A DNA stretch of 52,240 bases from an uncultured Clostridia bacterium (GCA_944393415.1 CALYAD010000033.1:1-52240), one strand, 5' to 3'; positions 1 through 11,900 are shown, counted from the stretch's first letter. Program-made: numbers and translations. Notes: a model not told the origin generated them from the sequence alone.

Positions 1-237
1 CATTGGATTTTCCTTTCTTGGTTTACTCGTCATTTACCATTATAAAGGTTTTTTCAGTGAGTTGCAATCCTTTTTCACCTTTTTGCCTCTCTTTTTCTAC
101 AGTTGCACTTACTATTATAATCCAAGCGAAAAAAATCCGATATGCGTATGATCAAGCCCGATGAACCCCAAAAACCATTTCTGACATCATTATAACATAA
201 TGTTTTTGCAAATTTATTGCAATTTTAAATCTATCTC

Positions 238-266
238 TTGCATTTTCCACCATATTATGATATAAT
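238..266 (+). promoter_or_regulatory. Sigma-A promoter of the AraC-family gene
   Basis: TTGCAT (238-243), a 17-bp spacer and TATAAT (261-266). The -10 is extended by an upstream TGA (TGATATAAT). It lies about 85-100 nt before the regulator's start. The rest of 1-347 is AT-rich and shows no further gene. Confidence 0.75.
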
Positions 267-347
267 TGAAATATCATCGGTTATGAAAGTAAAAACCAAC
301 GGGATTTTTGTCATATTTGCGCCGCTTTGGCGTAAGCAAAGAAAGGA

Positions 348-1211
348 ATGTTCGTAAGAATAGCCATGCAATGTTTTTTCGATTCCTGCTCGGAGGCGGA
401 CTCGTTTGCCGCCGGGACCAAAACCTTCGGTATATTCAGCTCTACGACAAACGAGCCTAACCTATCCATACATATCCATGAATGCTGTGAGATATTCCTT
501 TGCATATCCGGAGGGAAAAGCTTTCTCATTGACGACCGCGTTTATGATGTGAAAGACGGCGATCTGTTTATAATCAACCAGTTTGAGGCTCATAAGGTCT
601 CCCCGGCTCCTGACGTAAGCTTTGAGCGATATATAATGCATGTACACCCAACGTTCCTGTATTCAAATTCAAGCGGGAGCGTTAATCTGTCGGATTGCTT
701 TTACCGTGAGAGCGGCCGCAACAGAATATCTCTTACCCCATCCGAGGCAAGGGAGATGAAGGAGCTTTTTGATTCGCTTAGAACGGATTACGGCTACGGG
801 GACGAGCTCTATAAAAAAATACGTGTCCTTGAGATACTTCTTATGGTGAACAAGCTGTTCGGTACTCACGGAGAAGGGATAATTCAGAACACTCAGCATC
901 ACAGGGTCGTGCAGCTTGCCATAGATTATATCAACAACAACTATTCCCAGGAGCTTACGCTTGATAATATCGCCAAAAGCTCGTATGTTTCGGTAAATCA
1001 GCTCTGTCGTCTTTTTTCCAGGTATTGCGGCACCACAGTGGCAAAATATATAATAAGCAAACGGATAACCGAAGCCAAAAAATTGCTGGGAGAGGGTAAA
1101 AGCGTTACGGATACCGCTTTTATGTGCGGCTTTAACGATTACGCAAATTTTATCAGGGTATTCAAAAAAACGGTAGGAGTGCCACCGGGCAAATACAAAA
1201 ATTCGGTTTAA
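348..1211 (+). CDS. AraC-family transcriptional regulator
   Basis: This is a 287-residue regulator. The N-terminal ~150 residues look like the AraC cupin-type sensor domain (HIHECCEIF, then DGDLFIINQFEAHKVSP). The C-terminal ~100 residues form the double helix-turn-helix DNA-binding domain, with the typical second-HTH signature FMCGFNDYANFIRVFKKTVG near the end. Members usually bind a small ligand, often a sugar, and act on nearby or own promoters. The target is unknown; mtaB follows 45 nt downstream and may be co-transcribed, but a tRNA enzyme is an unlikely regulatory target. The start is uncertain. ATG 348 directly abuts the AGAAAGGA box (no spacing), while ATG 366 sits 18 nt after it. The same box followed by a short in-frame preface occurs at the NTF2-like gene, so 366 is a real alternative. 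Confidence 0.9.
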   Translation: MFVRIAMQCFFDSCSEADSFAAGTKTFGIFSSTTNEPNLSIHIHECCEIFLCISGGKSFLIDDRVYDVKDGDLFIINQFEAHKVSPAPDVSFERYIMHVHPTFLYSNSSGSVNLSDCFYRESGRNRISLTPSEAREMKELFDSLRTDYGYGDELYKKIRVLEILLMVNKLFGTHGEGIIQNTQHHRVVQLAIDYINNNYSQELTLDNIAKSSYVSVNQLCRLFSRYCGTTVAKYIISKRITEAKKLLGEGKSVTDTAFMCGFNDYANFIRVFKKTVGVPPGKYKNSV

Positions 1212-1256
1212 GAAAAGCCGTGGCGAATCCGCCTTCAATATATCGGGAGAAAATTA

Positions 1257-2564
1257 ATGTCGGGAAAAAAACCAACGGTATCCGTCTGTACGCTCGGATG
1301 CCGCGTCAACCAGTATGAGAGCCGCGCGATCTGCGAATATCTTGAGGCGCACGGCGCCGAAATACGCGATTTCAGCGAAAAGTGCGATATTTATATAATC
1401 AATACCTGCGCAGTGACTTCCGAAAGCGAAAGAAAAAGCCGCCAAATGGCGCGGCGCGCGAATAAAACGAACCCGGAAGCGTTTATAGTCTTGACCGGAT
1501 GTCAGGCTCAGCTCAGCCCGAAGGAAGCGGCAGAGCTTCCGATGGTCAGATACGTAGGAGGAAACGCCTCGAAGCTGGAAGCCGCCCGTGCGGCGCTTAG
1601 CCTTTGGAACGGAGAATGCGTTCCGTTATTCGGCAGGCGGGAGATTGGAGCTGAGTATGAAAATTATTCTGTTCTCCGTCCCGATCACACGCGCGCTTAT
1701 GTAAAGATAGAGGACGGATGCGAAAACCGCTGCGCTTACTGTGTTATCCCTAAAGTACGCGGTACGGTGCGCTCAAAGCCGGCAGACGACGTAATTGAAG
1801 AGGTGAGGCACGCCGTTTCGATCGGTTATAAGGAAATAGTGCTTACCGGGATAGAAATATCGTCGTATCAGTACTCGCTTCCGAAGCTGATTTTCGCCCT
1901 TTCGCGGCTTGAAGGACTGGAGCGCATACGCTTAAGCTCTGTAAACCCGGCGTTTATCGATAAAAAATTTACCGACGCGGTAAAAGATACAGGTAAGCTC
2001 TGTCCGCACTTTCATTTATCGCTCCAGAGCTGCTGCGACCGCACGCTTAACGCTATGCGCCGCAGATACAACACGAGGATGCTGTTTGAAAACTGCGCAT
2101 ATCTGCGCACGGTAATGCCGGGCGTCTGTTTTACCGCCGATGTTATCTGCGGCTTTCCCGGAGAGCGTGATGAGGATTTTAACGACACCCTGCAAAATAT
2201 CGAAAAGCTTCGTCTGCTGCACGCCCACATCTTTCCATACTCCAAACGCCCGGGAACGGAGGCAGCCGATATGCCGTTTCAGGTTCCGGACGCGGTCAAA
2301 GCCGAAAGGTGCGCCGCGCTTGCGGAGGCGGTCGCCCGAAGCCGCGCGGAGATAGTTTCCGGTTTTTACGCGGAGGCACGGCGGTTTACCGCCCTGTTTG
2401 AAACCGAGAGCGGCGGATGGCTGCACGGACATACGGAAAATTATCTGCCGGTCAGAATCAGGTCTGACTTTTCGACGCACTCTTGTACTGTTCCCGTTAT
2501 TCTGGCCTCCGACTCTGAAATAAACGGAGAGTTTGAGGTAACTGAAGACCGTGATAAAAATTAA
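1257..2564 (+). CDS. mtaB: tRNA (N6-threonylcarbamoyladenosine-2-methylthio) transferase MtaB
   Basis: A radical-SAM methylthiotransferase of 435 residues, the usual size. Enzymes of this family convert t6A37 to ms2t6A37 in ANN-decoding tRNAs. The N-terminal domain begins VCTLGCRVNQYESRA and supplies the three auxiliary-cluster cysteines (about C15, C51 in NTCAVTSESERKSRQ, and C82 in LTGCQAQ). The radical-SAM cluster motif CENRCAYC lies near residues 155-162. A TRAM-like RNA-binding domain closes the protein (ETESGGWLHGHTENYLPV). The MtaB-type N-terminus (TLGCRVNQ) distinguishes it from MiaB and RimO. GGGAGA stands 7 nt before the ATG. It follows the AraC gene closely and is followed by a repeat-type terminator region. 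Confidence 0.93.
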   Translation: MSGKKPTVSVCTLGCRVNQYESRAICEYLEAHGAEIRDFSEKCDIYIINTCAVTSESERKSRQMARRANKTNPEAFIVLTGCQAQLSPKEAAELPMVRYVGGNASKLEAARAALSLWNGECVPLFGRREIGAEYENYSVLRPDHTRAYVKIEDGCENRCAYCVIPKVRGTVRSKPADDVIEEVRHAVSIGYKEIVLTGIEISSYQYSLPKLIFALSRLEGLERIRLSSVNPAFIDKKFTDAVKDTGKLCPHFHLSLQSCCDRTLNAMRRRYNTRMLFENCAYLRTVMPGVCFTADVICGFPGERDEDFNDTLQNIEKLRLLHAHIFPYSKRPGTEAADMPFQVPDAVKAERCAALAEAVARSRAEIVSGFYAEARRFTALFETESGGWLHGHTENYLPVRIRSDFSTHSCTVPVILASDSEINGEFEVTEDRDKN

Positions 2565-2629
2565 GGATGACTGCGAATCGGCCTTTATCCGTAGCATCAT
2601 TCAATGAATCTGCAAATGCTGCGAAAGTT

Positions 2630-2790
2630 TCCTTTTTTTCCGCAAGAAACCCTTTTGAAAAAGGTTTTCTTGCAAACTTCCTAAAACTTCTCTGAAAAAA
2701 TATGTGTTTTATTTTTAATGCGGAGACGTAATATCACGCCTGCACAAATTAAATTATATACCTTTCAGAAAAGTTTTTGAAGGGGCTAAT
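2630..2790 (+). repeat. Dispersed post-stop repeat, type alpha (copy 1)
   Basis: Begins with a long imperfect hairpin at 2642-2673 (arms GCAAGAAA / TTTTCTTGC). It continues through AAACTTCTCTGAAAAA and GCGGAGACGTAATATC and ends at AGAAAAGTTTTTG. The same blocks in the same order occur at 47550-47722, and partly at 22330-22415 and 12605-12662. It lies downstream of mtaB in the sense orientation and probably serves as its terminator region. Confidence 0.7.
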
Positions 2791-2865
2791 GCCTTGATAA
2801 ACCCCGTTTTTTGTAATAATATTATGTGAAAAGAATATATTTAAAAATACGTACAAAAACTGAAC

Positions 2866-2894
2866 TTGACAAGTCAGCCGGTTACGAGTATAAT
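2866..2894 (+). promoter_or_regulatory. Consensus sigma-A promoter of uppP
   Basis: Perfect TTGACA (2866-2871), 17-bp spacer and TATAAT (2889-2894). This leaves a leader of about 95 nt. The leader ends in a small GCC/GGC hairpin and the sequence CATGAGGT that forms the uppP ribosome binding site. Confidence 0.85.
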
Positions 2895-2992
2895 TATTTT
2901 TAATAAGGCTTACGAACGCCGAAATGATTTTTGTTTTTCGTGTAAGTTAAAAACCATAGAGCGCTTCGCCTGCGGCGGCATGAGGTATTTAT

Positions 2993-3823
2993 ATGACCGA
3001 TTTCGGATTGACGGAAATACTTTTGATATTACTCATAGGAATAATAGAAGGCATAACGGAATGGCTTCCGGTAAGCAGCACAGGGCACATGCTGCTCTTT
3101 GACGAGTTTTTTACGCTGAACGCGAGCGAAGATTTCAAAGAGATGTTCTTTGTGGTCATACAGCTCGGAGCGATACTCGCTGTGGTTGTTATGTTCTGGG
3201 GGAAAATGTTTCCTTTTTCCTTTAAAAAGAAGCCTCACGTCAAGAAAGACATACTGATGATGTGGCTTAAGGTCGCGGTGGCATGTCTTCCTTCGGCGGT
3301 CATAGGGATTTTATTTGACGATCTGCTTGAAACCTATTTCGGACATACGATTTCAATAGCGGTCATGCTGATACTGTACGGTATAGCTTTCATTGTGGTG
3401 GAAAGGATAAACAAAAAACGCCGTATGCGAATTGAAACGCTCGGTGAGATAGGCTTCGGAAGCGCATTCGTTATAGGACTTTTCCAAGTGCTGTCAATGA
3501 TTCCGGGTACCTCTCGCTCGGGGGCGACTATAATCGGAGCGCTTATAATAGGGGTCTCCCGTACCGCGGCGGCGGAGTTTACCTTTTTCCTCGCGGTACC
3601 AACCATGCTCGGAGCCAGCGCACTGAAGCTGGTTAAGCACGGATTTGATTTTACACAGGCGGAGCTTCTTACATTGCTGCTCGGATCCGTGACAGCGTTT
3701 GTCGTATCCCTTCTTGCTATAAGGTTTTTGATGAACTTTGTCAAACGGCATGATTTTACGGTATTCGGATGGTATAGAATCGCGCTGGGAATAGTCGTTT
3801 TGGCGGTGTTTCTCCTTATATGA
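2993..3823 (+). CDS. uppP: Undecaprenyl-diphosphatase UppP (BacA)
   Basis: An integral membrane phosphatase of 276 residues, the normal length. It recycles undecaprenyl pyrophosphate to the lipid carrier used for peptidoglycan and wall polymers, and extra copies give bacitracin resistance. Both signature motifs are present: EGITEWLPVSSTGHM at about residues 19-33 and GTSRSGATI near residue 172, which carry the active-site Glu, Ser and Arg. About seven to eight hydrophobic segments are visible. Start: ATG 2993 is preceded by ATGAGGT with suitable spacing. The following unknown membrane gene lies 83 nt downstream with no terminator between, so co-transcription with it and apbE is likely. Confidence 0.95.
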   Translation: MTDFGLTEILLILLIGIIEGITEWLPVSSTGHMLLFDEFFTLNASEDFKEMFFVVIQLGAILAVVVMFWGKMFPFSFKKKPHVKKDILMMWLKVAVACLPSAVIGILFDDLLETYFGHTISIAVMLILYGIAFIVVERINKKRRMRIETLGEIGFGSAFVIGLFQVLSMIPGTSRSGATIIGALIIGVSRTAAAEFTFFLAVPTMLGASALKLVKHGFDFTQAELLTLLLGSVTAFVVSLLAIRFLMNFVKRHDFTVFGWYRIALGIVVLAVFLLI

Positions 3824-3906
3824 CCGTAATTATGAATTGGCATTGTCAGCCGGCTTTTCGGAGAAGCCTCACAGCACGACTGTCGCGGAAAGGAAATATA
3901 AAATAA

Positions 3907-4599
3907 ATGAAAAAAATCAAGGAAAAAATAGTTAATTATTGGTATTATTACAAGTGGCATACGCTGATTGTGCTGTTTTTTGCGGTGGTATTCACTGTTC
4001 TGATTGTTCAGATGGTGTCAAGGCCCAAGTATGATATAAAAATTCTGTACGCCGGTCCGGCTATAATAAGCGACGAACAGTCTAAGGCTATATGCGAGGC
4101 TTTCAGTCAGCTGATGCCGACGGACTATGACGGAAACGGGGAAAAAAACGCGGAGTTGTTCAGCCTTATTATAATGGACGACGAGCAGTTAAAGGAAGCG
4201 AATGAGACCTACAGTGATTATTTTCTGAATCGCGGAACGATAAACGACAACCGGGAGACTCTGACCATGAACACCCTTGCGGGCGATTATATTATATATC
4301 TGATAGACATAAATTGCTACGCGGATCTTAGAGACAACTCAGCCTTTGCAAAGAGAGAGGATTATGGCTTTGACGCCGGAACGCCGTACGATGAGTATGC
4401 TGTCTATCTCAATAGTCTGGACTTCGCTGAATTTTACACAGCTTTTGACGTATTTCCGGACAGCACGCTTGTTTGTATAAAGCGTGTTCAGGTAAACGAG
4501 GACGGCGACGGCAAGCTTGTGGAAGCTCAGCAGAATCATATTGATTTTTTGAAATCCGCCGCGGCGTTCAAAGCTCCTGCCGAACAGGAAACGGAGTAA
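3907..4599 (+). CDS. Membrane-anchored protein of unknown function
   Basis: A 230-residue protein not assigned to a named family. A short basic N-terminus (KKIKEKIVNYWYYYKWH) leads into one strong transmembrane helix at about residues 19-38 (TLIVLFFAVVFTVLIVQMV). About 190 mostly acidic residues follow and should lie outside the cell. The YYYKWHT start followed by one helix is common among clostridial hypothetical proteins. No catalytic motif is visible. A good AAAGGA box precedes the ATG. It sits between uppP and apbE, with only 15 nt to the apbE ORF, so it is probably part of an envelope-related operon. Confidence 0.8.
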   Translation: MKKIKEKIVNYWYYYKWHTLIVLFFAVVFTVLIVQMVSRPKYDIKILYAGPAIISDEQSKAICEAFSQLMPTDYDGNGEKNAELFSLIIMDDEQLKEANETYSDYFLNRGTINDNRETLTMNTLAGDYIIYLIDINCYADLRDNSAFAKREDYGFDAGTPYDEYAVYLNSLDFAEFYTAFDVFPDSTLVCIKRVQVNEDGDGKLVEAQQNHIDFLKSAAAFKAPAEQETE

Positions 4600-4614
4600 T
4601 GTTGTCAAATAATT

Positions 4615-5652
4615 ATGGTAAACAGACAAATATTGATTGTGAATAGGATTATGAAAGCGGCGGCGGTTATGGTCTCCGCCATGCTGCTTGTATCCTGCTC
4701 GACGCCGGTGAAAATACATTCGGAAGATTTTTTTTCAATGGACACATATATGCGTCTTACCGTATATGGAGACAACTCGGAAGCAAAGGCAAGGGAAGCC
4801 CGTGAAATTATACTCCGCTGCGAGGCTCTTTACAGCGCGACTGTCACTGACAGCGAGGTGTGTAAGCTTAATCGGGAGGGAGAGCTGACAAACCCGTCTG
4901 AGGGGCTGGTCAGGATGCTGGAGCGCGCCGGGGAGCTGAGTGAAATGAGCGGAGGCCGTTATGATCTCACAGTCATGCCGCTTATGCGGTTATGGGGCTT
5001 TGCGGGAGACGGAGAAAATCGTGTTCCCGGAAACGAGGAGATAGATGGCGCGCTGTCTCTTGTAGGAATGGATAATATAAGGATAGAGGATGGCCGCGTC
5101 ATGCTTGAGGACGGCTGTGAGATCGATCTCGGCTCCTGCGCTAAGGGATACGCGGGGAACGAGGCGGCGAAATATCTAAAGAGTATCGGTGTCAGATGCG
5201 CTATCCTGACGCTTGGCGGCAATGTGCAGACAGTGGGGCGCAAGCCTGACGGTACTGATTTTGTCATCGGTATAGCCGACCCGTTCGATACAACGTCAGT
5301 GCTGGGTACGCTTGAGGTTGGTGAGTGCGCGATTGTGACGTCGGGGACTTATCAGCGTAATTTCACAGCGGACGGCAGGACATACAGTCATCTGATAGAC
5401 GCCACTACCGGAAGACCGTGTGAAAGCGGCCTTGTCTCGGTCACAGTCATATGTGAGGACGGTATGACGGCGGACATGCTTTCGACAGTATTTATGCTGA
5501 CAGGACTTGAATTATTGGAAAGTATGTATTCTGAAAATGGCGGATTTGAGGCGGTGGCGGTCTCTGAGAACGGCACGGTAAGCGTTACCACGGGAATAAG
5601 AGAAAGCTTTTTTCCCGATGATAGTGTTGAAAACGTTGTTTTTTTAAAATAA
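4615..5652 (+). CDS. apbE: FAD:protein FMN transferase (ApbE), lipoprotein
   Basis: ApbE enzymes use FAD to attach FMN covalently to Ser/Thr of extracytoplasmic flavoproteins such as Rnf/Nqr subunits. Family features seen here are FSMDTYMRLTVYG near the N-terminus, LGSCAKGYAGNEAAKYL, LTLGGNVQTVG, GTYQRNF followed by YSHLIDATTGRPC, and the metal-site region DGMTADMLSTVFML. The N-terminus carries a lipobox (LLVSC) and should be lipid-anchored. ATG 4615 gives a 28-residue signal with basic residues. An internal ATG at 4651 is also possible, giving a shorter signal with AGGA nearby. No obvious flavinylation target (Rnf, FMN-binding domain) is present in the window. A strong terminator follows at 5680. 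Confidence 0.92.
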   Translation: MVNRQILIVNRIMKAAAVMVSAMLLVSCSTPVKIHSEDFFSMDTYMRLTVYGDNSEAKAREAREIILRCEALYSATVTDSEVCKLNREGELTNPSEGLVRMLERAGELSEMSGGRYDLTVMPLMRLWGFAGDGENRVPGNEEIDGALSLVGMDNIRIEDGRVMLEDGCEIDLGSCAKGYAGNEAAKYLKSIGVRCAILTLGGNVQTVGRKPDGTDFVIGIADPFDTTSVLGTLEVGECAIVTSGTYQRNFTADGRTYSHLIDATTGRPCESGLVSVTVICEDGMTADMLSTVFMLTGLELLESMYSENGGFEAVAVSENGTVSVTTGIRESFFPDDSVENVVFLK

Positions 5653-5679
5653 TGATTTGGTTAATTAATGTAGATTTAT

Positions 5680-5711
5680 AAGACCGCTGCCGGGAAGGGG
5701 CGGTCTTTTTT
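5680..5711 (+). terminator. Rho-independent terminator after apbE
   Basis: Arms AAGACCGC (5680-5687) and GCGGTCTT (5700-5707), followed by a T-run. Confidence 0.9.
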
Positions 5712-5849
5712 AAATTTAACAATTATTTTACAAAGTATATCTCTGCTTTAAGCAACGTTTTTGTTTGGACAAAATGACGGTTTTGTGTACGCTTTTTTGT
5801 GAATTGTTCATAATATTGAGCGTTGTCTTAAAAAAAATTCAAAATATTA

Positions 5850-5878
5850 TTGACTTTGAAGATTTGAAATGATATAAT
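5850..5878 (+). promoter_or_regulatory. Sigma-A promoter of the large surface protein gene
   Basis: TTGACT (5850-5855), 17-bp spacer, and extended -10 TGATATAAT with TATAAT at 5873-5878. The upstream in-frame ATG at 5877 lies inside this -10 box. It therefore cannot be in the transcript, which fixes the start at 5919. Confidence 0.85.
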
Positions 5879-5918
5879 GAAAATATCCAAATATAATAAT
5901 CTAAAAAGGAGAACAACT

Positions 5919-8900
5919 ATGCGGACAAGGACAAGAATATTAGCGTTCCTTCTGACATTGCTGATGTTGGTGGGAATGTACCCTCTTTCCGTTATCGCCG
6001 CGGATGAGACGGAGAATATTGCTTACGGTGAGCAGATCCGGCGGTATGCTGCGGAAAACGGCGGAGAGCTTTTATTTGCATCTGACTTCGAGACCGCGAC
6101 GGTTTCGGGCGAGCAGATCAAGGGTCAGATCGTTGACAGCTCCCTCACTCTGAATCCGAAGGAAAGTACTATAGAGATTTCGGACGGCGTGCTGAAGACG
6201 ACATCCTCATCTGCAACAGCGAATAATGACCCGTACATAACGGCATCGCCGAAAGTTGATGAAGGCGAATCCCTTGTCGTTGAAATGGAGTTCGTTATTT
6301 ATGAGCAGGTGAGCTCGGGAAATACTCCGTTTCTTCAGTATATCGATCGTAACGTGCACGGTTCAAGCGTGAGCGTCTTTGCCAATATGATATCCATAGA
6401 CGGGGAAAATAACCTTAAAGACGCTGACGGCAAGAATATGGTCAAGCTCGAATTTGGCAAGACGGTAAAAATTCAGCTTGTTATGGTACCGCGCCTTAAC
6501 GCCGCTTATTACTATATTGACGGTGTTTTTGTCTCGGCGGCGAATATGCTCGACAGTTTTGCCAATACCTACGGCAACGCGGCGAGTGTAAGACATTCCC
6601 CGAAGCTTTCCGAGCTGAGACTTCTCCAGATACCCAACACCGGCAGAGGCTCATGGGGAATAGATTCTCTTTACATTTATAAGAATGTAAATACACCCTA
6701 TAATGTGACTTCCGTGGCTCCGGGCTCGGAGACATATACGGAGTTTGCGGAATTCCTGAAGGAAAACGACGCGGTAATGTTCGGAGGAACCGACTTTGAA
6801 TATACCGACGCTGCTCTTTCCAAAACCGTAAACGGAACTGTCAATACCACTGTTGGGGAAACGGATACGGTATACGACGCGTATTACGATCTTGTGAACG
6901 GCGTATTTACGTCTTCGACTGCCGGTACGAGTTGGCTTTATACTGATTATACCGGTCTTACTGAGAATCTGACCATTAAGCTGACGACCGCGCAGTTCCT
7001 TAAAGAGGGCGATAATACATATTACCGTCTTAATACCGGATGGCCGCGTTCGCTGGACAGTCTGCTTGATACCAATTTCGGACAGTATTTTACTCCGGGA
7101 GAGGATATCGTGGTCTCAGCGGATATCAGAGCCGACGCTGACCGCAGAAATTCCTACAATCTTTTCGGTATTATTCACAGAAGCCCGTACGGCGGTGCGG
7201 ACAGGTCCGGCGTAAGCCGTGTTCAGCAGTATCTGCTTAAATTAAATAATAAAAATGAAATATATACCGAAATAGGAAACGTGTATATAGGACGCATAGT
7301 TGCAAATGATTTTACCAATATCGCGTGTATAATCCATCCGACAAGCAATACTTTTGACGTTTATATAAACGGTATATGCATGGCGACGGAACTGACTTTC
7401 TTGAACGAAGCCAATCTCAAAATCTACAGAGAAGGCTATACCATAGACGGCACCGTCTACCCCGGCGCGGGAGACGATTGGACGGATTACTTCAAGCCCG
7501 GCTCAATGAGGACCATAAATAACAACGGTATCAACGTAAACGACGGAGCCATCGAAATAGATAATATCCGCGCGTACAACTCGGATAAGATTTATGGTGA
7601 AAAGGACGCTCCTTTGACAGGCTGGCAGAATACCGAGGAGGGATACTGGCGTTATTATGACGAAAGCGGTATTCCGGCGATAGGAAACGTTGAAATAGAC
7701 GGCAAAACCTATTTCTTTAACCAGGATGGTTATGTGACGAAAGCCGAGAGAGTATCCTACATTGACCTTGCCAGATACTTTGAATCGAAGGGCACGGGCG
7801 GAGACAACATAGCGAATACATCAAGCGCTCTCGGGCTTGCGGCAAACAAGGACGTTACCGGAAGCTTTAAATATACGGGTCTGTGGACCAACATGTTCAA
7901 GGAGGGACTGCCCGGAACTCAGGGCGGCAATGACACCGACGACAACAGAGACGGCGGGGCGACAGAGGTAAATATCAGGATAAGCCTTGCGGGTATCAAC
8001 AGCTCGATTCTGAAAAACAATTACAATATGCCCCTTCAGGATAAGGACAGACTGAGTACCGTTCTTGATCTTACGGAATATGACGCCGTGGAGATCAATT
8101 GGTATACAAATAAGCCTTCCGATTTTGCTTTGATGATCATGCTCGACAGCCTTAACGGTAACTCCAACGCGTACGGATATGTGGAGGGAATATCTCCGTA
8201 TAACGGCGATTTTGTTGGCGGAGCGTATTTCGGATATACTCTGAAACTGACGGAGGAGTCGGGTGTTCAGGGCTGGAATTCCACGGTTCTCGATCTTACC
8301 GGCGGCGCCAACCCTGTCCCGGGCGCGGGCTCCATTTCCGTAAGCAGACTTCCCCGCCTTGAAACAATTACAGGCATTAAATTCTCAACAGTCTGGAGTA
8401 ATGTCAACGCCGATAATATAGTCGCTTCCGGGTTTGAATGGTATCTTGACAGCATCAATCTCGTAAGGTATGTTCCTGTTACTGAGGATCCGAGAGAGCT
8501 TGGAGTCGTAAGAACGGAAAACGGAAGTACCTATATATATAATGATTCTGTAAGCGATTACTCTACAGGCTGGCAGACGGTCGGAGAGGATTTGTATTAC
8601 TGCAACACGTATAACGGCAAAGCGGTAACAGGAAAGCAGATAATAGACGGCATTTCCTATGTCTTCGACGATACCGGAAAGTGTATAGAGGAAAACGCGA
8701 CGGGCGTATATGTAATAGGCAATTATAAATATGTTTATATTGACGGTGAGCTTCAGGTAGGCGAGTTTGAATATGACGGAGTCAAGTACTATACTGCCTC
8801 TGACGGCGCTGTTTACAGCGAAGTCGGTAAGGTAGGCTATACCTTTGATGCCGCTTATACCGCTCCGGATTATTCCAAGCTGTCGAGCTATCTCATACTT

Positions 8901-11900
8901 GAGGACTTCAACCAGAGAAGCGGATATATCGGAAACACCCAGAAGAACGAAAACTTCTCTTTGAGCGGCGGAACTCAGTATAAGAACGGCTATAATATTA
9001 CTAACGTCGTTAAAATGACAAGGTTCCATTATGTGGACGACGGCAGCGGAAATATCGTTCTCAAAGTATATAATAAAGCGAATTACACAGACCCGTATAT
9101 CAATATAAATCTGAGAACGCAGATCAGCAGCGACAAGACGGAGGTCAGGTACGACGACGGCACAGGAAACTATGTCAAATCCGATATAGTCGTAGAGATC
9201 ACGGCTAAGCTCGGAGACGATTGGCACGGAACAGGTACGCTCCTTCAGGCGATAGACCGCCGGGACGCCAAGCGCGACGCAAACCTTTTCCTTATCAACG
9301 AGCAAGGATATGTGTATAATTCAGCGGGAATCATATGCAAGCTCAGCACCGATGAATTCACAAGGCTATCCGCCGCGTACGATATAGACGAAAAGATATT
9401 CACTCTATATGTAAACGGTGTGGAGATAACGACCTTTACCCCTTCCTCCGCTTATGTTGCTCCTACGGAGTTCCGTACCATGCAGTATAACAGCGGCGGT
9501 CACGGTACGATGTATCTCGATAATTACGCGCTTTATCTGGCGAGTGAGCCGATAGAGGTAAAGACCGGCGTTACGCTCAGAGACGGTCTTGTGGATGAGG
9601 GCGGCTTCTACCGGTACTATGATAACGGCGTTATAAAGACCGGAAGCATCAGCATCGACGGAACCGATATGATATTCGATCCGCTTACCGGCTACAGCTT
9701 TACCGGCTTTGATAATGATTATTACTACAAAGACGGAGTAAGATGCGATTATGTGGGCTTTACCACTATCGCGGGGCTTGACTACTTCTTCAACGCGGAC
9801 AATAAGGTGGTAAAGAACACGACGATTACCATCGGAATGAAGCTGTATGACGCGGACGGAAACGGTATACTCAGCAACGAAAGATATGTAACCGATTCCA
9901 AGGAGCTGCTTGGCGCTTTTGAGATAGCTAACAGTACGCAGAACGGAGAGCTTGAAGCGCAGGAAAGCTATCTTGTTTATAACTTCAAGGGACTTAATCA
10001 CGGTCCTAAGGTCTACTTCGATTCTCCTGTAGATATAACGGATATGGACGCGATCCGTCTGAGCATGTTTATAGGCGGGGACAGCGCGATGGACGCCGAT
10101 CTCGGTATCATCCTCGGCAAGGACGTATTCTACTTCCCTGTAGAGGCAACTGTTGGTTCAAACGGTAATATTACCGTTACTGCGGTTCTTGACGGTAAAT
10201 ACTCGTCTATGGATGATATTCCCAATAAGGGAACTGTAACCGATACCGGTAAGTATGTTACATATAACGGACTTACATACAGAGTATCTACAAATACCTA
10301 TACCTCAGGAGGCAGCGAGGTAACCGAATATTATCTGCGCGACTGGAGCTATGATATGATGACTATCGATCTCGCAAACTACGGGACCGGATGGGTCACG
10401 ATCGATCTTCCGATAAGTAAATTCGGGCATACGGGAGCGCTTGACCGTACAACTGTTGAATATTTACAGTTTGCGGTGAATGGCTGGTCGCTCAACGGCA
10501 ACGGAGGTTTTGCTCCCAACGCCGCGAACCTTGACGTAAGGATCGCCTCTGTGTCGGCTATCAGCTACAGCGGCAGGGATTCTTCCAAGAACGGTATAGA
10601 CGGAGAGTTCTTCTATGAAAACGGCGCGCTGATCTCCGGATGGCAGAGCGTAAACGGAAAGAACTATTACTTCGACCCTGTGACCGGAATGATGGTCAAG
10701 GGACTGGTTTATCTGACGGAGGCTCCGGACGCGGACGAGGGTTCGGAGAGCACCGGAAAATACTACTTCTTTGACGAAGAAGGGGTATGCCAGGGAGAGG
10801 CTTCGGGTATATACGAAATACAGATACCGGTTAAGAACGGCGATAAATATGAGCTTCAGACAGAAAAGAAGATATTCGAGAACGGTGTGATTACCGATGG
10901 ACTGGTGACTGTGGGAGATAAGACTTATTACTATAATCCGAATACCGGTGAGTTCGCGACAAACCAGACTCTCATTGTCGGCGGAAAGATATACGACTTT
11001 GATGAGAACGGTGAGGGAACGCCGCATATCGGCTGGTATATCGCGGAGAACGGCCACAGGTACTATTACGATAATTATGTCGGACTTGGCACCGACCTGC
11101 TTAAGATCGACGGCATCTACTATTATTTCCACAATCAGAACCATGCGCTTATAAGAAGCAGTTGGGTTGTCGCTTACAACATGTATTTCGGCGATGACGG
11201 AGCGGCGGCGTCCGGAATAGTTGAGAACGTACCGTACAACGGTAAGAACGAGACAATGTATTTTGTCAACGGCGTACCGACAGCGGCCGAAATACTTGAC
11301 GAGGACACAGGAATACTTTATGAGTTCGGTGAGGACGGTGTTCTGATCGAGTCTGTCGATATGACCAAGGCAAGGATTACTCTTACCGTTATCAAGGACG
11401 GAAATGTTATAGACACTGTAAATGCGAGCCTGGAGCTTGGCGAGACGTTCAACTATACTCTTACCGCATATCCATGCTACGCGATATTTGACACAGACGG
11501 AAACGAGATAACAGATCTTAATTACAGCTTGGTGATCTCCGAGTATGTTGTGGATATAGTAATTACCTATAAGACGTATGATGAGGCAGGTAAGGCGCAC
11601 AGACTTGACGGCGGTAAGCAGATAGTCGATGTCGCGTGCGGTGTCAATGGCGTTATGCTTTATACCTGTAAGGACTGCGGTGAAACCTTTGAGCAGATCA
11701 TTCCCATGCTTAACGATCACGAGTTCGGCGATGTTATCGTCGATACCGAGCCGGGCTGTGCTACAGACGGAGTAGGCCATAGGGAGTGCGCGAGATGCGG
11801 GTATGTTGAGGAGAACATCGTGATCCCCGCGACGGGAAATCACAATTTCAGCACAGACCTTCGTTATGATCCGGAAGAGGTTATTTACTACAATCATCAT

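Noticed and set aside
5877..5918. Upstream ATG of the giant surface protein
   Set aside because: It lies inside the -10 box of the promoter and has no ribosome site; ATG 5919 has AAAAGGAG and begins a proper signal peptide.
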